From contig JBAXIO010000002.1 in the NCBI GenBank assembly GCA_037138335.1, forward strand, positions 62,001-126,000: DNA of 64,000 bases. The letters are read 5' to 3'. The position numbers and the translations under genes were made by a program. Positions 11,362 through 20,052 of this stretch are shown piece after piece; positions within the stretch are counted from its first letter, which is position 1, and each line of letters starts with the position of its first letter. Source of the stretch: CAIRDP01 sp037138335. GTDB lineage: Bacteria > Bacteroidota > Bacteroidia > Bacteroidales > FEN-979. The notes beneath the pieces are model-generated. The model was not told where the DNA came from. It searched no databases and saw only the letters and a program-made list of their open reading frames with translations.

Positions 11362-12414
11362 ATGATGAAAACGATTTTGATAACAGGTGGAGCTGGTTTT
11401 ATCGGTTCGCATGTAGTACGGCGTTTTGTCAGGAATTATCCGCAGTATAAAATTGTAAACCTTGACAAGCTTACATATGCGGGTAATCTTGCAAACCTTA
11501 AGGACATAGAGAAAGAACCGAACTACGAATTTGTCAGGGCCGACATTGTTGCCGCGGAGCTGATCAAGAAGATTTTCCAGAAATACCGCTTTGACGGGGT
11601 GATCCATCTGGCCGCTGAATCCCATGTTGACAGGTCCATTGCTAATCCCACCGAATTTATATTTACCAATATCGTTGGAACGGTCAACCTGTTAAATGCC
11701 GCAAGGGAGATCTGGGATAATATGGATGGAAAGCGGTTTTATCATATCTCAACAGATGAGGTTTACGGCTCACTGGGTGAGACCGGACTTTTCGTGGAGA
11801 CCACTCCTTACGATCCCCGTAGCCCTTATTCGGCCTCGAAAGCAAGTTCCGACCATCTTGTAAGGGCTTACTTTCATACTTACAAACTGCCGATGGTCAT
11901 ATCGAATTGTTCCAACAATTACGGGCCCTTCCAGTTTCCTGAGAAGCTGATACCCCTCGTTATAAACAATATCAGGAATAATAAGCTGATCCCGGTTTAC
12001 GGCAAAGGCGAGAACATTCGCGACTGGTTGTATGTGGAGGATCATGCTGAGGCCATTGACAGGATCTTCCATGCAGGGCAAAACGGGGAAACATACAATA
12101 TCGGCGGGATCAATGAATGGAAAAACATTGACCTGCTGAAGCTTTTATGCAGTATCATGGATACCAAGCTTCGCCGTACTGCCGGTACTGCTGAACACCT
12201 GATAACCTATGTCAAGGACCGTGCGGGTCATGACCTGAGGTATGCGATAGACTCCTCAAAGCTTCAGGATGAACTGAAATGGAAACCAAGCACCAGGTTT
12301 GAAGAGGGTCTTGAGAAGACGGTCGACTGGTATCTTGCCAATGAAGAATGGATGAAGAATATAACTTCCGGCGACTACCAGAAGTATTATGACAACCAAT
12401 ATAATAAACGTTAA
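11362..12414 (+). CDS. rfbB: dTDP-glucose 4,6-dehydratase
   Basis: Converts dTDP-glucose to dTDP-4-keto-6-deoxyglucose, the second step towards dTDP-rhamnose and other deoxysugars. The 350-residue SDR has TGGAGFIGSH, HLAAESHVDRSI, the catalytic STDEVYG segment, the YxxxK pair in YSASKASSD, and NCSNNYGPFQFPEKLIP, all characteristic of RmlB. Two ATG codons are adjacent at 11362 and 11365. RmlA, C and D genes are not in the window, so the end product is unknown. A bidirectional terminator follows within 20 nt. Confidence 0.96.
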   Translation: MMKTILITGGAGFIGSHVVRRFVRNYPQYKIVNLDKLTYAGNLANLKDIEKEPNYEFVRADIVAAELIKKIFQKYRFDGVIHLAAESHVDRSIANPTEFIFTNIVGTVNLLNAAREIWDNMDGKRFYHISTDEVYGSLGETGLFVETTPYDPRSPYSASKASSDHLVRAYFHTYKLPMVISNCSNNYGPFQFPEKLIPLVINNIRNNKLIPVYGKGENIRDWLYVEDHAEAIDRIFHAGQNGETYNIGGINEWKNIDLLKLLCSIMDTKLRRTAGTAEHLITYVKDRAGHDLRYAIDSSKLQDELKWKPSTRFEEGLEKTVDWYLANEEWMKNITSGDYQKYYDNQYNKR

Positions 12415-12431
12415 ATAAAAGAGACATTGAA

Positions 12432-12469
12432 AAAAAAGTGTCCCACGTTTTCCGGGGCACTTTTTTTTT
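12432..12469. terminator. Bidirectional intrinsic terminator between rfbB and fabD
   Basis: The stem GTGTCCC/GGGGCAC (one G-T pair), with loop acgttttcc, is flanked by an A-run (12430-12437) and a T-run (12461-12469). It can therefore stop transcription from both convergent genes. The T-run touches the fabD stop codon. Confidence 0.85.
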
Positions 12470-13343
12470 ATGCTCCGGCGACAGTAACCTCTTTCCCGAT
12501 CTTCGAGATCAGTCCCTGTAATACGTTTCCCGGGCCAACCTCAATGAAATGCGTGGCACCATCCTCAATCATCCTTTGTACCATCTGGGTCCAGAGTACA
12601 GGAGCGGTGAGCTGGGCGATCAGGTTTTCCTTAATCTTCAAGGGGTCAGTGACCCTTTGGGCGGTTGCGTTCTGGTAAATCGGGCAAAACGGTTCATGAA
12701 AAACAGTACTGTTGATGGCTTCGGCAAGTTCCACCCTGGCCGGTTCCATAAGGGGTGAATGAAAAGCTCCTCCCACTTTTAAAGGAAGTGCACGCCGTGC
12801 ACCACCTGCTTTGAGTTTTTCACAGGCAATTTCAATTCCCTTCAAACTTCCGGAGATAACCAGCTGACCAGGGCTGTTATAATTTGCGGGAACGACTATT
12901 TCATCTATGGACCTGCAGATCTCTTCAACCTTAAGGTCGTCGAGCCCCAGTATAGCAGCCATCGTCGAAGGTTCTGTTTCGCAGGCTTTCTGCATAGCCT
13001 GCGCCCTGGCGAATACAAGCCTTAAACCATCCTCAAAGGACAGTACCTTGTTTGCAACAAGGGCGGAGAATTCCCCAAGGGAATGCCCGGCAACCATATC
13101 GGGTTTAAACGTATCGCCAAGCGTGGAAGCAAGGATTACCGAATGAAGGAAAATTGCAGGCTGGGTGACCCTGGTCTGCCTCAGGTCCTCATCGGTACCC
13201 GCAAACATCAGATCTGTGATACGAAAACCAAGTATTTCATTTGCTTTTTCAAAAAGTGCTCTGGCGGAATCAGATTTCTCGTAAAGATCTTTTCCCATTC
13301 CGACGAACTGGGCCCCCTGGCCGGGGAATACATATGCGGTCAT
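12468..13343 (-). CDS. fabD: Malonyl-CoA:ACP transacylase
   Basis: Loads malonate onto acyl carrier protein for fatty acid elongation. The 291-residue protein has FPGQGAQFVGMG near the N-terminus, the catalytic serine S88 in GHSLGE, the R in FARAQAM, the histidine in GGAFHSPLM and the ending FIEVGPGNVLQGL. Full length for the family. It lies 13 nt downstream of the BI-1 family gene on the minus strand, so the two may share a transcript; fabD is otherwise apart from other fab genes here. Confidence 0.96.
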   Translation of the reverse strand: MTAYVFPGQGAQFVGMGKDLYEKSDSARALFEKANEILGFRITDLMFAGTDEDLRQTRVTQPAIFLHSVILASTLGDTFKPDMVAGHSLGEFSALVANKVLSFEDGLRLVFARAQAMQKACETEPSTMAAILGLDDLKVEEICRSIDEIVVPANYNSPGQLVISGSLKGIEIACEKLKAGGARRALPLKVGGAFHSPLMEPARVELAEAINSTVFHEPFCPIYQNATAQRVTDPLKIKENLIAQLTAPVLWTQMVQRMIEDGATHFIEVGPGNVLQGLISKIGKEVTVAGA

Positions 13344-13356
13344 ACTATTCGTAAAT

Positions 13357-14091
13357 TTATTTCCTGTTCCCTAAAAATCTCAGAAGAAACATGAAAAGGT
13401 TTATGAAATCGAGATATAAGGTAAGTGCTCCGAGAATACTCATTTTCCGGGCGTTCTCCTCGCCGAACTCACCTGCTCCTGCGCCAATCCTTTTCAGTCT
13501 CTGAACATCATAAGCCGTTAACCCTGTAAAGATCAAAACACCAAGAATACTGATAATGTAATCAAGAGAGCTGCTGTGCATAAAGAAATTTACAAGCATT
13601 GCCAATATGATCCCTATAAGAGCCATCATCAAAATGGACCCGAATTTTGTAAGATCGGTTTTTGTTGTATACCCGGTTACAGCCATGATGCCAAACATAC
13701 CTGCCGTAACTATAAAGGTTTTAAAGATGGATGCTGAAGTGTAAACCAAAAGTATAAAACTCAGGCTCATACCCATAATCACTGAGAATGCGATGAATAA
13801 TAAGGTCATGGCAAGGGCAGAAAATTTCTGGAACCCAAATGACATAAGCATTACAAACCCTATAGGAGCCAGGGTCACTATCCATCCGAGAGGCGATAAC
13901 CCGCCGGTTTCTGTATTGATAAGCATCCTGATCGCTGATTCAGACGAGGCAAACCAATATGCCGTTCCTGCGGTTACGATCATGGCCAGTGTCATCCAGG
14001 TAAATACCTGCGACATAAACGTTTTTGCTATAATCCCGGCATCCGCCCCGGTAGCAGATCCGAAATAATTCCTGTTATTTTCTTCAAACAT
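13357..14091 (-). CDS. Bax inhibitor-1/YccA family membrane protein
   Basis: A 244-residue integral inner-membrane protein with about seven hydrophobic segments (for example VFTWMTLAMIVTAGTAYWFA, LGWIVTLAPIGFVMLMSFGF and IGIILAMLVNFFM). It has the family's LTAYDVQRLKRIG stretch and the late acidic ALTLYLDFINLFMFLLR. Bacterial BI-1 homologues are pH-dependent calcium leak channels or modulators of membrane proteases; the role here cannot be specified. A purine-rich AAAGGAG precedes the start, unusual in this window. Directly upstream of fabD. Confidence 0.9.
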   Translation of the reverse strand: MFEENNRNYFGSATGADAGIIAKTFMSQVFTWMTLAMIVTAGTAYWFASSESAIRMLINTETGGLSPLGWIVTLAPIGFVMLMSFGFQKFSALAMTLLFIAFSVIMGMSLSFILLVYTSASIFKTFIVTAGMFGIMAVTGYTTKTDLTKFGSILMMALIGIILAMLVNFFMHSSSLDYIISILGVLIFTGLTAYDVQRLKRIGAGAGEFGEENARKMSILGALTLYLDFINLFMFLLRFLGNRK

Positions 14092-14133
14092 TGTTTTGTT
14101 CTCCTTTGATTTAGTTATTATCTGTTAATATTA

Positions 14134-14183
14134 TGACTGGTGACTGGTGACCGGTGACTGTGTTCACTATTCACTAGTCACTG
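14134..14183. repeat. Inverted heptamer repeat between the BI-1 gene and folE
   Basis: Four heptamers TGACTGG, TGACTGG, TGACCGG, TGACTGT (14134-14161) are followed by three in the opposite sense, TTCACTA, TTCACTA, GTCACTG (14163-14183). The arms can pair imperfectly. The element fills most of the gap between folE and the BI-1 gene. Confidence 0.65.
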
Positions 14184-14187
14184 TTCC

Positions 14188-14799
14188 TCAGTGCAGCCTG
14201 GTGGATATCAAATGTAAGAACTCCGCCCTGGTCTTATCCCTCTCAAATGCACCAATGAAATCGGAAGTGGTGGTCACGGAATTCTGTTTCTGGATACCAC
14301 GCATTGACATACACAAATGTTGTGCCTCAATTACAACTGCCACACCAAGGGGTTTAAGGGTTTTGTTTATAGCATCCTTTATTTGCATGGTCAGGCGTTC
14401 CTGAACCTGCAGCCTTCTTGCATAAATTTCAACAACTCTTGCAATTTTACTAAGACCCGTAATGTATTTATCGGGGATATAAGCCACATGCGCTTTCCCG
14501 ATAAACGGGATCATATGATGTTCGCACATTGAATAAATCTCGATGTCCTTCACAATCACCATTTCACGATAATCTTCGCGGAACCTGGCCGACAGAAGGA
14601 TCTCTTCAGGATCCAGATTATAACCCTGGTTCAGGAAAAGGATGGATTTCGCAACCCGTAAAGGGGTTTTAAGAAGCCCTTCACGTTCGGGGTTTTCACC
14701 GATCAGCCTTAAAATCTCCTTGTAGTGGTAACTTAATTTTTCAATTTTCGAAGGATCATAATCATCGGTTCTTTCGTAACTGAGCTTTTCTTCTGTCAT
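14188..14799 (-). CDS. folE: GTP cyclohydrolase I
   Basis: Converts GTP to 7,8-dihydroneopterin triphosphate, the entry to folate, tetrahydrobiopterin and 7-deazaguanine synthesis. The 203-residue protein has zinc ligands C92 and C163, the EHHMIPFIGKAHVAYIPD segment, GLSKIARVVEIYARRLQVQE and QHLCMSMRGI, which define the type IA enzyme. Encoded 12 nt downstream of the PTPS/QueD-like gene, which uses its product. Same-strand operon; end of the transcript lies at the heptamer repeat. Confidence 0.97.
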   Translation of the reverse strand: MTEEKLSYERTDDYDPSKIEKLSYHYKEILRLIGENPEREGLLKTPLRVAKSILFLNQGYNLDPEEILLSARFREDYREMVIVKDIEIYSMCEHHMIPFIGKAHVAYIPDKYITGLSKIARVVEIYARRLQVQERLTMQIKDAINKTLKPLGVAVVIEAQHLCMSMRGIQKQNSVTTTSDFIGAFERDKTRAEFLHLISTRLH

Positions 14800-14811
14800 G
14801 ACAATCTGTCT

Positions 14812-15228
14812 TTATTTATTGCCGAAGTATTCAACAATATTATTCTCCGTTTCTTCCAGCCTTATGGAATGAAGGCATGATCCTTCGGACTTCACCGGGG
14901 GTTCAAGTGCATCCCAGATCCCTATTGCAAGATTTTCGGTGGATGCGAGTTTCCCCGTCATGAAGTCTACCTCCAGGTTAATGTTTTTATGGTCAAGCTT
15001 TTGCAATACGTTCTCGTCGATCAGGCGGCTAAGGACTTTAAGGTCCATTACAAAGCCCGTTTCAGGGTCCGGCTCACCCTTCACTGTGACCAAGAGAACA
15101 TAATTGTGGCCATGCCAGAGGGGGTTGGAACATTTACCAAACACACGCAGGTTTTCTTCGTCGGAATATTCAGGGCGAAATAACCTGTGGGCCGAGTTAA
15201 AATGCTCTTTACGTGTTATATAAACCAT
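14812..15228 (-). CDS. 6-pyruvoyl-tetrahydropterin synthase / QueD family protein
   Basis: Acts on dihydroneopterin triphosphate from FolE, whose gene follows 12 nt later. The 138-residue T-fold protein has zinc histidines H14 (SAHRL), H39 and H41 (HGHNY), and a catalytic cysteine C33. The cysteine lies in a C-x5-HGHNY pattern, as in animal-type PTPS (biopterin branch); E. coli QueD has C-x3-HGH (queuosine branch). So a 6-pyruvoyl-tetrahydropterin role is at least as likely as QueD, though activity cannot be settled from sequence. Its -7 element overlaps the stop codon of the upstream DUF4421 gene. Confidence 0.88.
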   Translation of the reverse strand: MVYITRKEHFNSAHRLFRPEYSDEENLRVFGKCSNPLWHGHNYVLLVTVKGEPDPETGFVMDLKVLSRLIDENVLQKLDHKNINLEVDFMTGKLASTENLAIGIWDALEPPVKSEGSCLHSIRLEETENNIVEYFGNK

Positions 15229-15248
15229 TAAGGCCTAATTAATTTTTG

Positions 15249-15256
15249 CAAAGTTA
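15249..15256 (-). promoter_or_regulatory. -7 promoter element for the PTPS/QueD-folE pair
   Basis: CAAAGTTA on the plus strand reads TAACTTTG on the minus strand, 20 nt before the start at 15228. Its TA overlaps the stop codon of the DUF4421 gene, so the pterin genes can be transcribed apart from the upstream operon. Confidence 0.55.
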
Positions 15257-16288
15257 CAAATTATTTTTCTTCTTCTTCCTGAAGACGTCAAAGCGCATTC
15301 CGCCCCAGATCCGGAACTGGGAAACATCATAAAAGAACGACGAATTGCTCCAGGAGGCATCCAGGTCATTAAAACCTGTTATAACTGCCCCTCCGATGTA
15401 CCACTTTTTGGAGTTAAAGCCCGCAGCAAACCTCAGCCCCAGCTGGAACACAAAATCTTCCCTTGAATAACGCTTTTCCTTTGCATAATAGGAATAAGTG
15501 AGCCAGGCAACGCCGGGGAAAACCGCGGCGCTTACATATGCATTTTTAAGGAAGACAAAGGTATATGCGTACCCCGGGGCAAGGCTGATGGAATAAAACC
15601 GGCCGCTGGCGACAATTTCGTCACTTGCAAGATGGTATTTGGATTTCAGTTCGCCGGGAATTATGCCTGTATCGGAAGAGACTTCGTAAAAGGAAAACCC
15701 CGGCCTCACCATGAATGAGCCTGCACTCCTCACCTGTCTTTCATTTTGAAGAAACGCAGCCCGAAGTGAAAACTTTTTACTGTTATATATCCAGTAACCA
15801 TAAGCACCCAATGAAAAAAGGTTCATATTCGGCAAGGTGAAATAGAGGCCGTCAACAGGACGGACATTCCGGATGTAAAATCCCCTGAAATTCTGAATGA
15901 AGACTTCTGCTGCAACAGCCCTGCCGAAAGCGTTTATCCTCAGGTCGATCGATTTTGTTTTACCGTAGGTTGATTCGTCAAACTGGTAAAAAGGGTTGTT
16001 GATCGAAAGGCCTAAACCGAACCATTTATAAAATCCTGCAATACCAATCTTGATATTTGTATTTGGCTGAAAAACGATATTGTCAACTTCATTTGTGCTA
16101 ACAATAAAGTAGGCATTCTGGTAGAGCAGGTAAAGCCTGGTGGTCAGCCATTCGGAATAATCCTCGATATAATTGGTGTCAACATTCGATTCCTGAAGGC
16201 TGTCTTTCTCCTGCCCGGAAGCCTGTATGGTTAAAGAAAGCATTAAAAACTGTACGATACATGCCTTTGTCAGGACCGTCGCTTTCAT
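15254..16288 (-). CDS. DUF4421 family outer-membrane/periplasmic protein
   Basis: A 344-residue protein with an N-terminal signal peptide (hydrophobic run IVQFLMLSLTIQASG, then QEKDS). The mature start is DTNYIEDYSEWLTTRLYLLYQ, the usual beginning of DUF4421 proteins. Alternating hydrophobic and aromatic segments (NPFYQFDES, SLAPGYAYTFVF, RFAAGFNSKKWYIGGAV) suggest an outer-membrane beta-barrel. Function unknown. The start overlaps the stop of the upstream small membrane protein by 4 nt (ATGA), tying it to the sprE-bactofilin operon. Confidence 0.75.
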   Translation of the reverse strand: MKATVLTKACIVQFLMLSLTIQASGQEKDSLQESNVDTNYIEDYSEWLTTRLYLLYQNAYFIVSTNEVDNIVFQPNTNIKIGIAGFYKWFGLGLSINNPFYQFDESTYGKTKSIDLRINAFGRAVAAEVFIQNFRGFYIRNVRPVDGLYFTLPNMNLFSLGAYGYWIYNSKKFSLRAAFLQNERQVRSAGSFMVRPGFSFYEVSSDTGIIPGELKSKYHLASDEIVASGRFYSISLAPGYAYTFVFLKNAYVSAAVFPGVAWLTYSYYAKEKRYSREDFVFQLGLRFAAGFNSKKWYIGGAVITGFNDLDASWSNSSFFYDVSQFRIWGGMRFDVFRKKKKNNL

Positions 16289-16692
16289 GAAGTTTTATTT
16301 CCTGCTGAGACCGGAGATTTAGTTAATCCTATGACCTGTATGACTTCAAACACAGTGTAGGCAATGTAAAGTATGAAAAAATTCAGCAGGAAAGGGACAG
16401 CATCTTTCCTGTTAAGAAAAGCATAGGTGATCATTATTGTTATAAACAAGAAAAGCTTCAGGGCCGTGGTGAGCATAAAAACAGACACAAACAGGTTGAA
16501 TTTCTTCTCAAGTGACCTGCTGAGGATCATAAATGATAACAGGCTGGTAGCATAATAAAAGGCAAATAAAAAGGGGAGGGAAGGAGTAAACCATGAGGAT
16601 GGAAGAATAAAGAAAAGGCCAAACGCCACTATCCCGGCTGCAAAAGTTAAGATCAGCAAACGTTTTGCATAGCTTATTACGACAGATCTCAT
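16285..16692 (-). CDS. Small four-helix membrane protein, AtpI-like in position
   Basis: A 135-residue protein with four predicted transmembrane segments (about residues 9-31, 38-58, 71-92 and 101-121) and few charges between them. No family motif was recognised. It sits directly after atpZ, where Bacteroidota genomes often carry a short membrane protein before atpB, and its topology resembles AtpI. Here, however, no ATP synthase gene follows; a DUF4421 gene does. The AtpI-like role is inference from position and topology only. Confidence 0.7.
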   Translation of the reverse strand: MRSVVISYAKRLLILTFAAGIVAFGLFFILPSSWFTPSLPFLFAFYYATSLLSFMILSRSLEKKFNLFVSVFMLTTALKLFLFITIMITYAFLNRKDAVPFLLNFFILYIAYTVFEVIQVIGLTKSPVSAGNKTS

Positions 16693-16694
16693 AA

Positions 16695-16913
16695 TTACTT
16701 TTTTTTAAGCAGGTCCCTGGTAACATAATAGATAGCCAGAAATACGGCTGCAATAGATAATAAGACGGTGAAAACCGGTTTGGTTTTAAGCCAGGTATCA
16801 AGTTTGAGCCCCCCGAAAGCGCCTGCAACGATGATCACCATCATCTGGATAGCCATGCCCGAATAACGCGCATACTGGTTCAGCCCCTTTTTCGGATCAG
16901 CCTGCAGATTCAT
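16695..16913 (-). CDS. atpZ: AtpZ/AtpI family protein
   Basis: A 72-residue protein with two transmembrane segments separated by the AFGGLKLDTWL turn, the hallmark of AtpZ-type proteins linked to F-type ATP synthase (assembly, or Mg/Ca transport with AtpI). The start lies inside the 3' end of the bactofilin gene (17-nt overlap). The expected atpBEFHAG genes do not follow in this window. Confidence 0.82.
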   Translation of the reverse strand: MNLQADPKKGLNQYARYSGMAIQMMVIIVAGAFGGLKLDTWLKTKPVFTVLLSIAAVFLAIYYVTRDLLKKK

Positions 16914-17283
16914 TTGGAATTGGTTTCACCTCCGGGGAAGGCAGTACTTCCATTTTACATGTCCCTGAGAACTTGGCTCCCGGCTCAATAGCAAGTTTGC
17001 CGGTGGTTATATCTCCGCTGTATATTGCAGTTTCCTTAAGTGTGATCAATTCTGTGACCTTCACGGTAGCTTTTACCACACCGGAGAAATCAGCACTCTG
17101 GCAGATGATCTCACCTTCGATCCTCCCCGTTTGGCCAACAACAATCTTACCTTTACAGTGGATGTTCCCAATCAGGGTCCCATCAACCCTGAAATCACCG
17201 TTCACACTGATTTCACCTTTTACAACCGTGCCTGGTCCCATGATGTTGATTGACGGCATTTCGGGTTCTCTGTTTTTAGCCAT
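16897..17283 (-). CDS. Bactofilin family cytoskeletal protein
   Basis: A 128-residue polymer-forming protein with the DUF583 beta-helix core: GTVVKGEISVNGDFRVDGTL, IVVGQTGRIEGEI and KLAIEPGAKFSGTCKM, ending in a proline-rich tail. Bactofilins form filaments without nucleotide and often guide peptidoglycan hydrolases to set cell shape. Encoded 7 nt after sprE/porW; an M23 peptidase gene is divergent from that operon at 20053, a natural partner. Cytoplasmic face of the inner membrane is likely; no transmembrane helix is visible. Confidence 0.92.
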   Translation of the reverse strand: MAKNREPEMPSINIMGPGTVVKGEISVNGDFRVDGTLIGNIHCKGKIVVGQTGRIEGEIICQSADFSGVVKATVKVTELITLKETAIYSGDITTGKLAIEPGAKFSGTCKMEVLPSPEVKPIPNESAG

Positions 17284-17290
17284 TGCTTTG

Positions 17291-19954
17291 TTATTTTACG
17301 GTGTAATTTTTATCAAAAAATCTCTGATACTTTTTTATATCCTTATTTTTATAAAGCACCGGATAATTGGTAACGGATATTACAAAATCACTGTAGTCCC
17401 CGCTTGTTTCAAGCTTGGTAAAAATGTATTTACTGTCCCTTATGCTAAGAAGGTATTGCATCGCTTTCCCGGCATCATTAAAATTGCTCACAGAGATCAT
17501 CTCTTCGTTATTTTCGAAAAGGAGGCTGTTCACTTCAAGGCCGTCGAGATCATGCATCTTGGAATTAAAATCCGCAATTTTAATTTTCAGGGCATTGACA
17601 TCAATTTTGGAATTATTTACAATGATCACGTAAAAGTGAACCGCTGTTAAATCAATGGTATAAATACTTTCGGCTTCTTTGAGCACAGTCGCACTGGAAT
17701 CAGCCGGATTTGCACCAGGTTTGCTTCCCGGTCCGCCATACATTGAAGCGAGAACTTCCCTTGCAAGGTTGCCCACCGGGCTTTTGGGATAATCCAGCGG
17801 GATCTTTGAAAGGGCCACTGTCATGGAATCTGCAACTTCAATTTTCCCAAGGGATAATGCACGCAGGTAGTCGAACCTGGGAAGAAGGGCGGTGTCGTTT
17901 TTGAATAAAGTGTGTGCTTCTGCAGCATTACTGATTACCATGTAGTATTGTTGGTTCTGGAAGGCCTTGTATGTTACCTCGTACAATTTGGAAGATTCGG
18001 ATTTTTTAGAGGCCAGCTCCTTGAAATAGTTTGGATTGACCATCAGTTTAGCATAATCTGTTTCAGGATAAGCGGTCAGCAGAAGGCTACGGTAATAATC
18101 TGATTTTGTATCGTTCTTCAGGCCTTTATAAAGAGTATAAAGTTCATAATATGTTTGGGCTTTTCTTGGAAAATCAGGGTACCTGTGCAGAAGGGTTTCG
18201 AAACTTTCAATGGAATGACCGTAGTCATTAAGCCCGTCGAAATATATAAAACCTGATTTATAGTATGCATCCATGACCCTTTGATTCGATGCGTTGAGCC
18301 TGGCGGGGGTAAGCGGGATATCCTGGCTATAATATTTCCTGTCTTTGGGATTGGTTGACTTTGGTTCAGGCTTAAGAAGGCTATTCGTATCGCTACCCCC
18401 GTTAGGCATCTGCACAGTATCAGCAGGGGGTTCACCGGTGTTCATCGCAATCGCTTTATCGGTAAGGAACCAATTGTCTTCAAGCCTCCTTCTGCCCCAT
18501 TTTTTACCAAAGGTGGAAAATCCGCTGGCCATGGTGGCGGCGTTATAAAAATACCAGCGACCCTGGGAAGATGTGGGATTGGTCTTTTCTTCCAGGGTTG
18601 CAAACAACTGGTTTTGAAGTTTTGTCTGCTCTTCCTGGGTTTTTTTAACCTCATTCGCTAAATAGTTGGCAATAAGCTTGTCGATGATCTTGAAACGTTG
18701 ATCCTCAGTCATAGCTGCAAGTGCCTGCAAACTGTCTTCACGGCTTATCAGCTCTAACTGCTGAACCAGATCGGTAAGTGTTGCGGTTTTTTTCTTGATA
18801 GCTTTATAATTCGCGAAATCGACGGGCAGGAATTGCATGGTGCTGTCATAATAAGCCTGTGCCTTGGGATAATTGGGGTATGAAAAATAGATATCGGCAA
18901 GCTGGAGCGCCGAGATCGCCCTCTGGTAATTGTTGCTTTTGCTTGTGCTTACAGACTTTCCCAGGTAATCGATTGCGTGAACCGTGTCTTTGTCGGTAAG
19001 GGAGATCTGTGCAAGAGCATAATATATCTGATCCAGATAATCCTTGTTCTTTTCGTCCCTGAGCATTTTGTTCAGCTTTTTGACGATGAAATCCCGGTCG
19101 GTCGATTTACTGGTATAACACTGGGCCAGGTTTATCTTTGCATTGAATTCCATCTCATATGCTGTACTGTGCTTAAGTACCCTGGTATACATTTCTGCCG
19201 CCCTGTCAGGGTCTTCCTGTTTCTGATAAATCTGTCCAAGGATAAAATAGACCCTTGTCTTGATCTTTACACTGGGGTTAAGTTCAAGTGCCCTGTTGAG
19301 GTATGGAACGGCTGCATCATAGTTTCTTTGAAGGATAAAGGAATTCGCATAGGCCAGATTTGCCCCTTCTTCATATTTTGAAGGCGCCTCGCCTTTGTTG
19401 ATTTTATTCAGCAGCATATCAAGCATTGGCTCCGCCCGGTTATAGTCGCCAATCTGAATATTTGACATCGCGAGCCAGTACATCGCATCATATTTAATGT
19501 CATTGTCATTATAGGTTTTGATTACGAACTCAAAGGTCCGCCTGGCCATAGGATAGTCTTTTTTGTAAAAGTAAGATATGCCGATAAGCATGTAGGAGTC
19601 ATCAATCCATTTGCAGTATTCCTTATGATTGAAGAACATCGAATGCTTCTGAATCGTTTTAGAGGCCTTCTTGATCGCATTGTCGGCAAACTGTGCCGCC
19701 TTGTTCCCTGATTTATCGCCGAAATTGTAAACCGGCAGGACCAGGGAGAAATTATCTTTCATCTGTGCATCATAATCCTTAATGCCCTGACGCATCAGGT
19801 CCATTCCATTCCAGTAAACGTTATAATGTGCAGTAAGGTTATGATACGTGCGACGTGTCCAGGTGTTTTTCTTGGTGGAACATGCACTGAAAAAAAATGT
19901 GCCGGTGAGCAATAAGAAAATTCCGGCGAGGGCGTATTTCTTCGTCGAGATCAA
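17291..19954 (-). CDS. sprE: Type IX secretion/gliding lipoprotein SprE/PorW (TPR protein)
   Basis: An 887-residue lipoprotein with a lipobox around FFSAC (C25), followed by the characteristic THYNVYWNG-type segment (HNLTAHYNVYWNG). Multiple tetratricopeptide-like helical repeats run over about residues 110-400 and 560-720. SprE (Flavobacterium) and PorW (Porphyromonas) are T9SS components thought to link the trans-envelope motor to the outer-membrane translocon. The core porP-gldKLMN locus is 5 kb away on the other strand. First gene of a minus-strand operon with bactofilin and atpZ. The central low-complexity region (about 515-545) is a linker. Confidence 0.88.
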   Translation of the reverse strand: MISTKKYALAGIFLLLTGTFFFSACSTKKNTWTRRTYHNLTAHYNVYWNGMDLMRQGIKDYDAQMKDNFSLVLPVYNFGDKSGNKAAQFADNAIKKASKTIQKHSMFFNHKEYCKWIDDSYMLIGISYFYKKDYPMARRTFEFVIKTYNDNDIKYDAMYWLAMSNIQIGDYNRAEPMLDMLLNKINKGEAPSKYEEGANLAYANSFILQRNYDAAVPYLNRALELNPSVKIKTRVYFILGQIYQKQEDPDRAAEMYTRVLKHSTAYEMEFNAKINLAQCYTSKSTDRDFIVKKLNKMLRDEKNKDYLDQIYYALAQISLTDKDTVHAIDYLGKSVSTSKSNNYQRAISALQLADIYFSYPNYPKAQAYYDSTMQFLPVDFANYKAIKKKTATLTDLVQQLELISREDSLQALAAMTEDQRFKIIDKLIANYLANEVKKTQEEQTKLQNQLFATLEEKTNPTSSQGRWYFYNAATMASGFSTFGKKWGRRRLEDNWFLTDKAIAMNTGEPPADTVQMPNGGSDTNSLLKPEPKSTNPKDRKYYSQDIPLTPARLNASNQRVMDAYYKSGFIYFDGLNDYGHSIESFETLLHRYPDFPRKAQTYYELYTLYKGLKNDTKSDYYRSLLLTAYPETDYAKLMVNPNYFKELASKKSESSKLYEVTYKAFQNQQYYMVISNAAEAHTLFKNDTALLPRFDYLRALSLGKIEVADSMTVALSKIPLDYPKSPVGNLAREVLASMYGGPGSKPGANPADSSATVLKEAESIYTIDLTAVHFYVIIVNNSKIDVNALKIKIADFNSKMHDLDGLEVNSLLFENNEEMISVSNFNDAGKAMQYLLSIRDSKYIFTKLETSGDYSDFVISVTNYPVLYKNKDIKKYQRFFDKNYTVK

Positions 19955-19992
19955 ATTCTTGGTAATTAATATAGGTATAACTACTAAACGGC

Positions 19993-20000
19993 AAATTTAG
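19993..20000 (-). promoter_or_regulatory. -7 promoter element for the sprE operon
   Basis: CAAATTTA on the plus strand reads TAAATTTG on the minus strand, 38 nt before the sprE start, in the divergent gap shared with the M23 peptidase gene. Confidence 0.55.
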
Positions 20001-20052
20001 TATAATTTTACGATATTTGCAGCCGTTATAGGATGAGGATAATTGTACCGGG

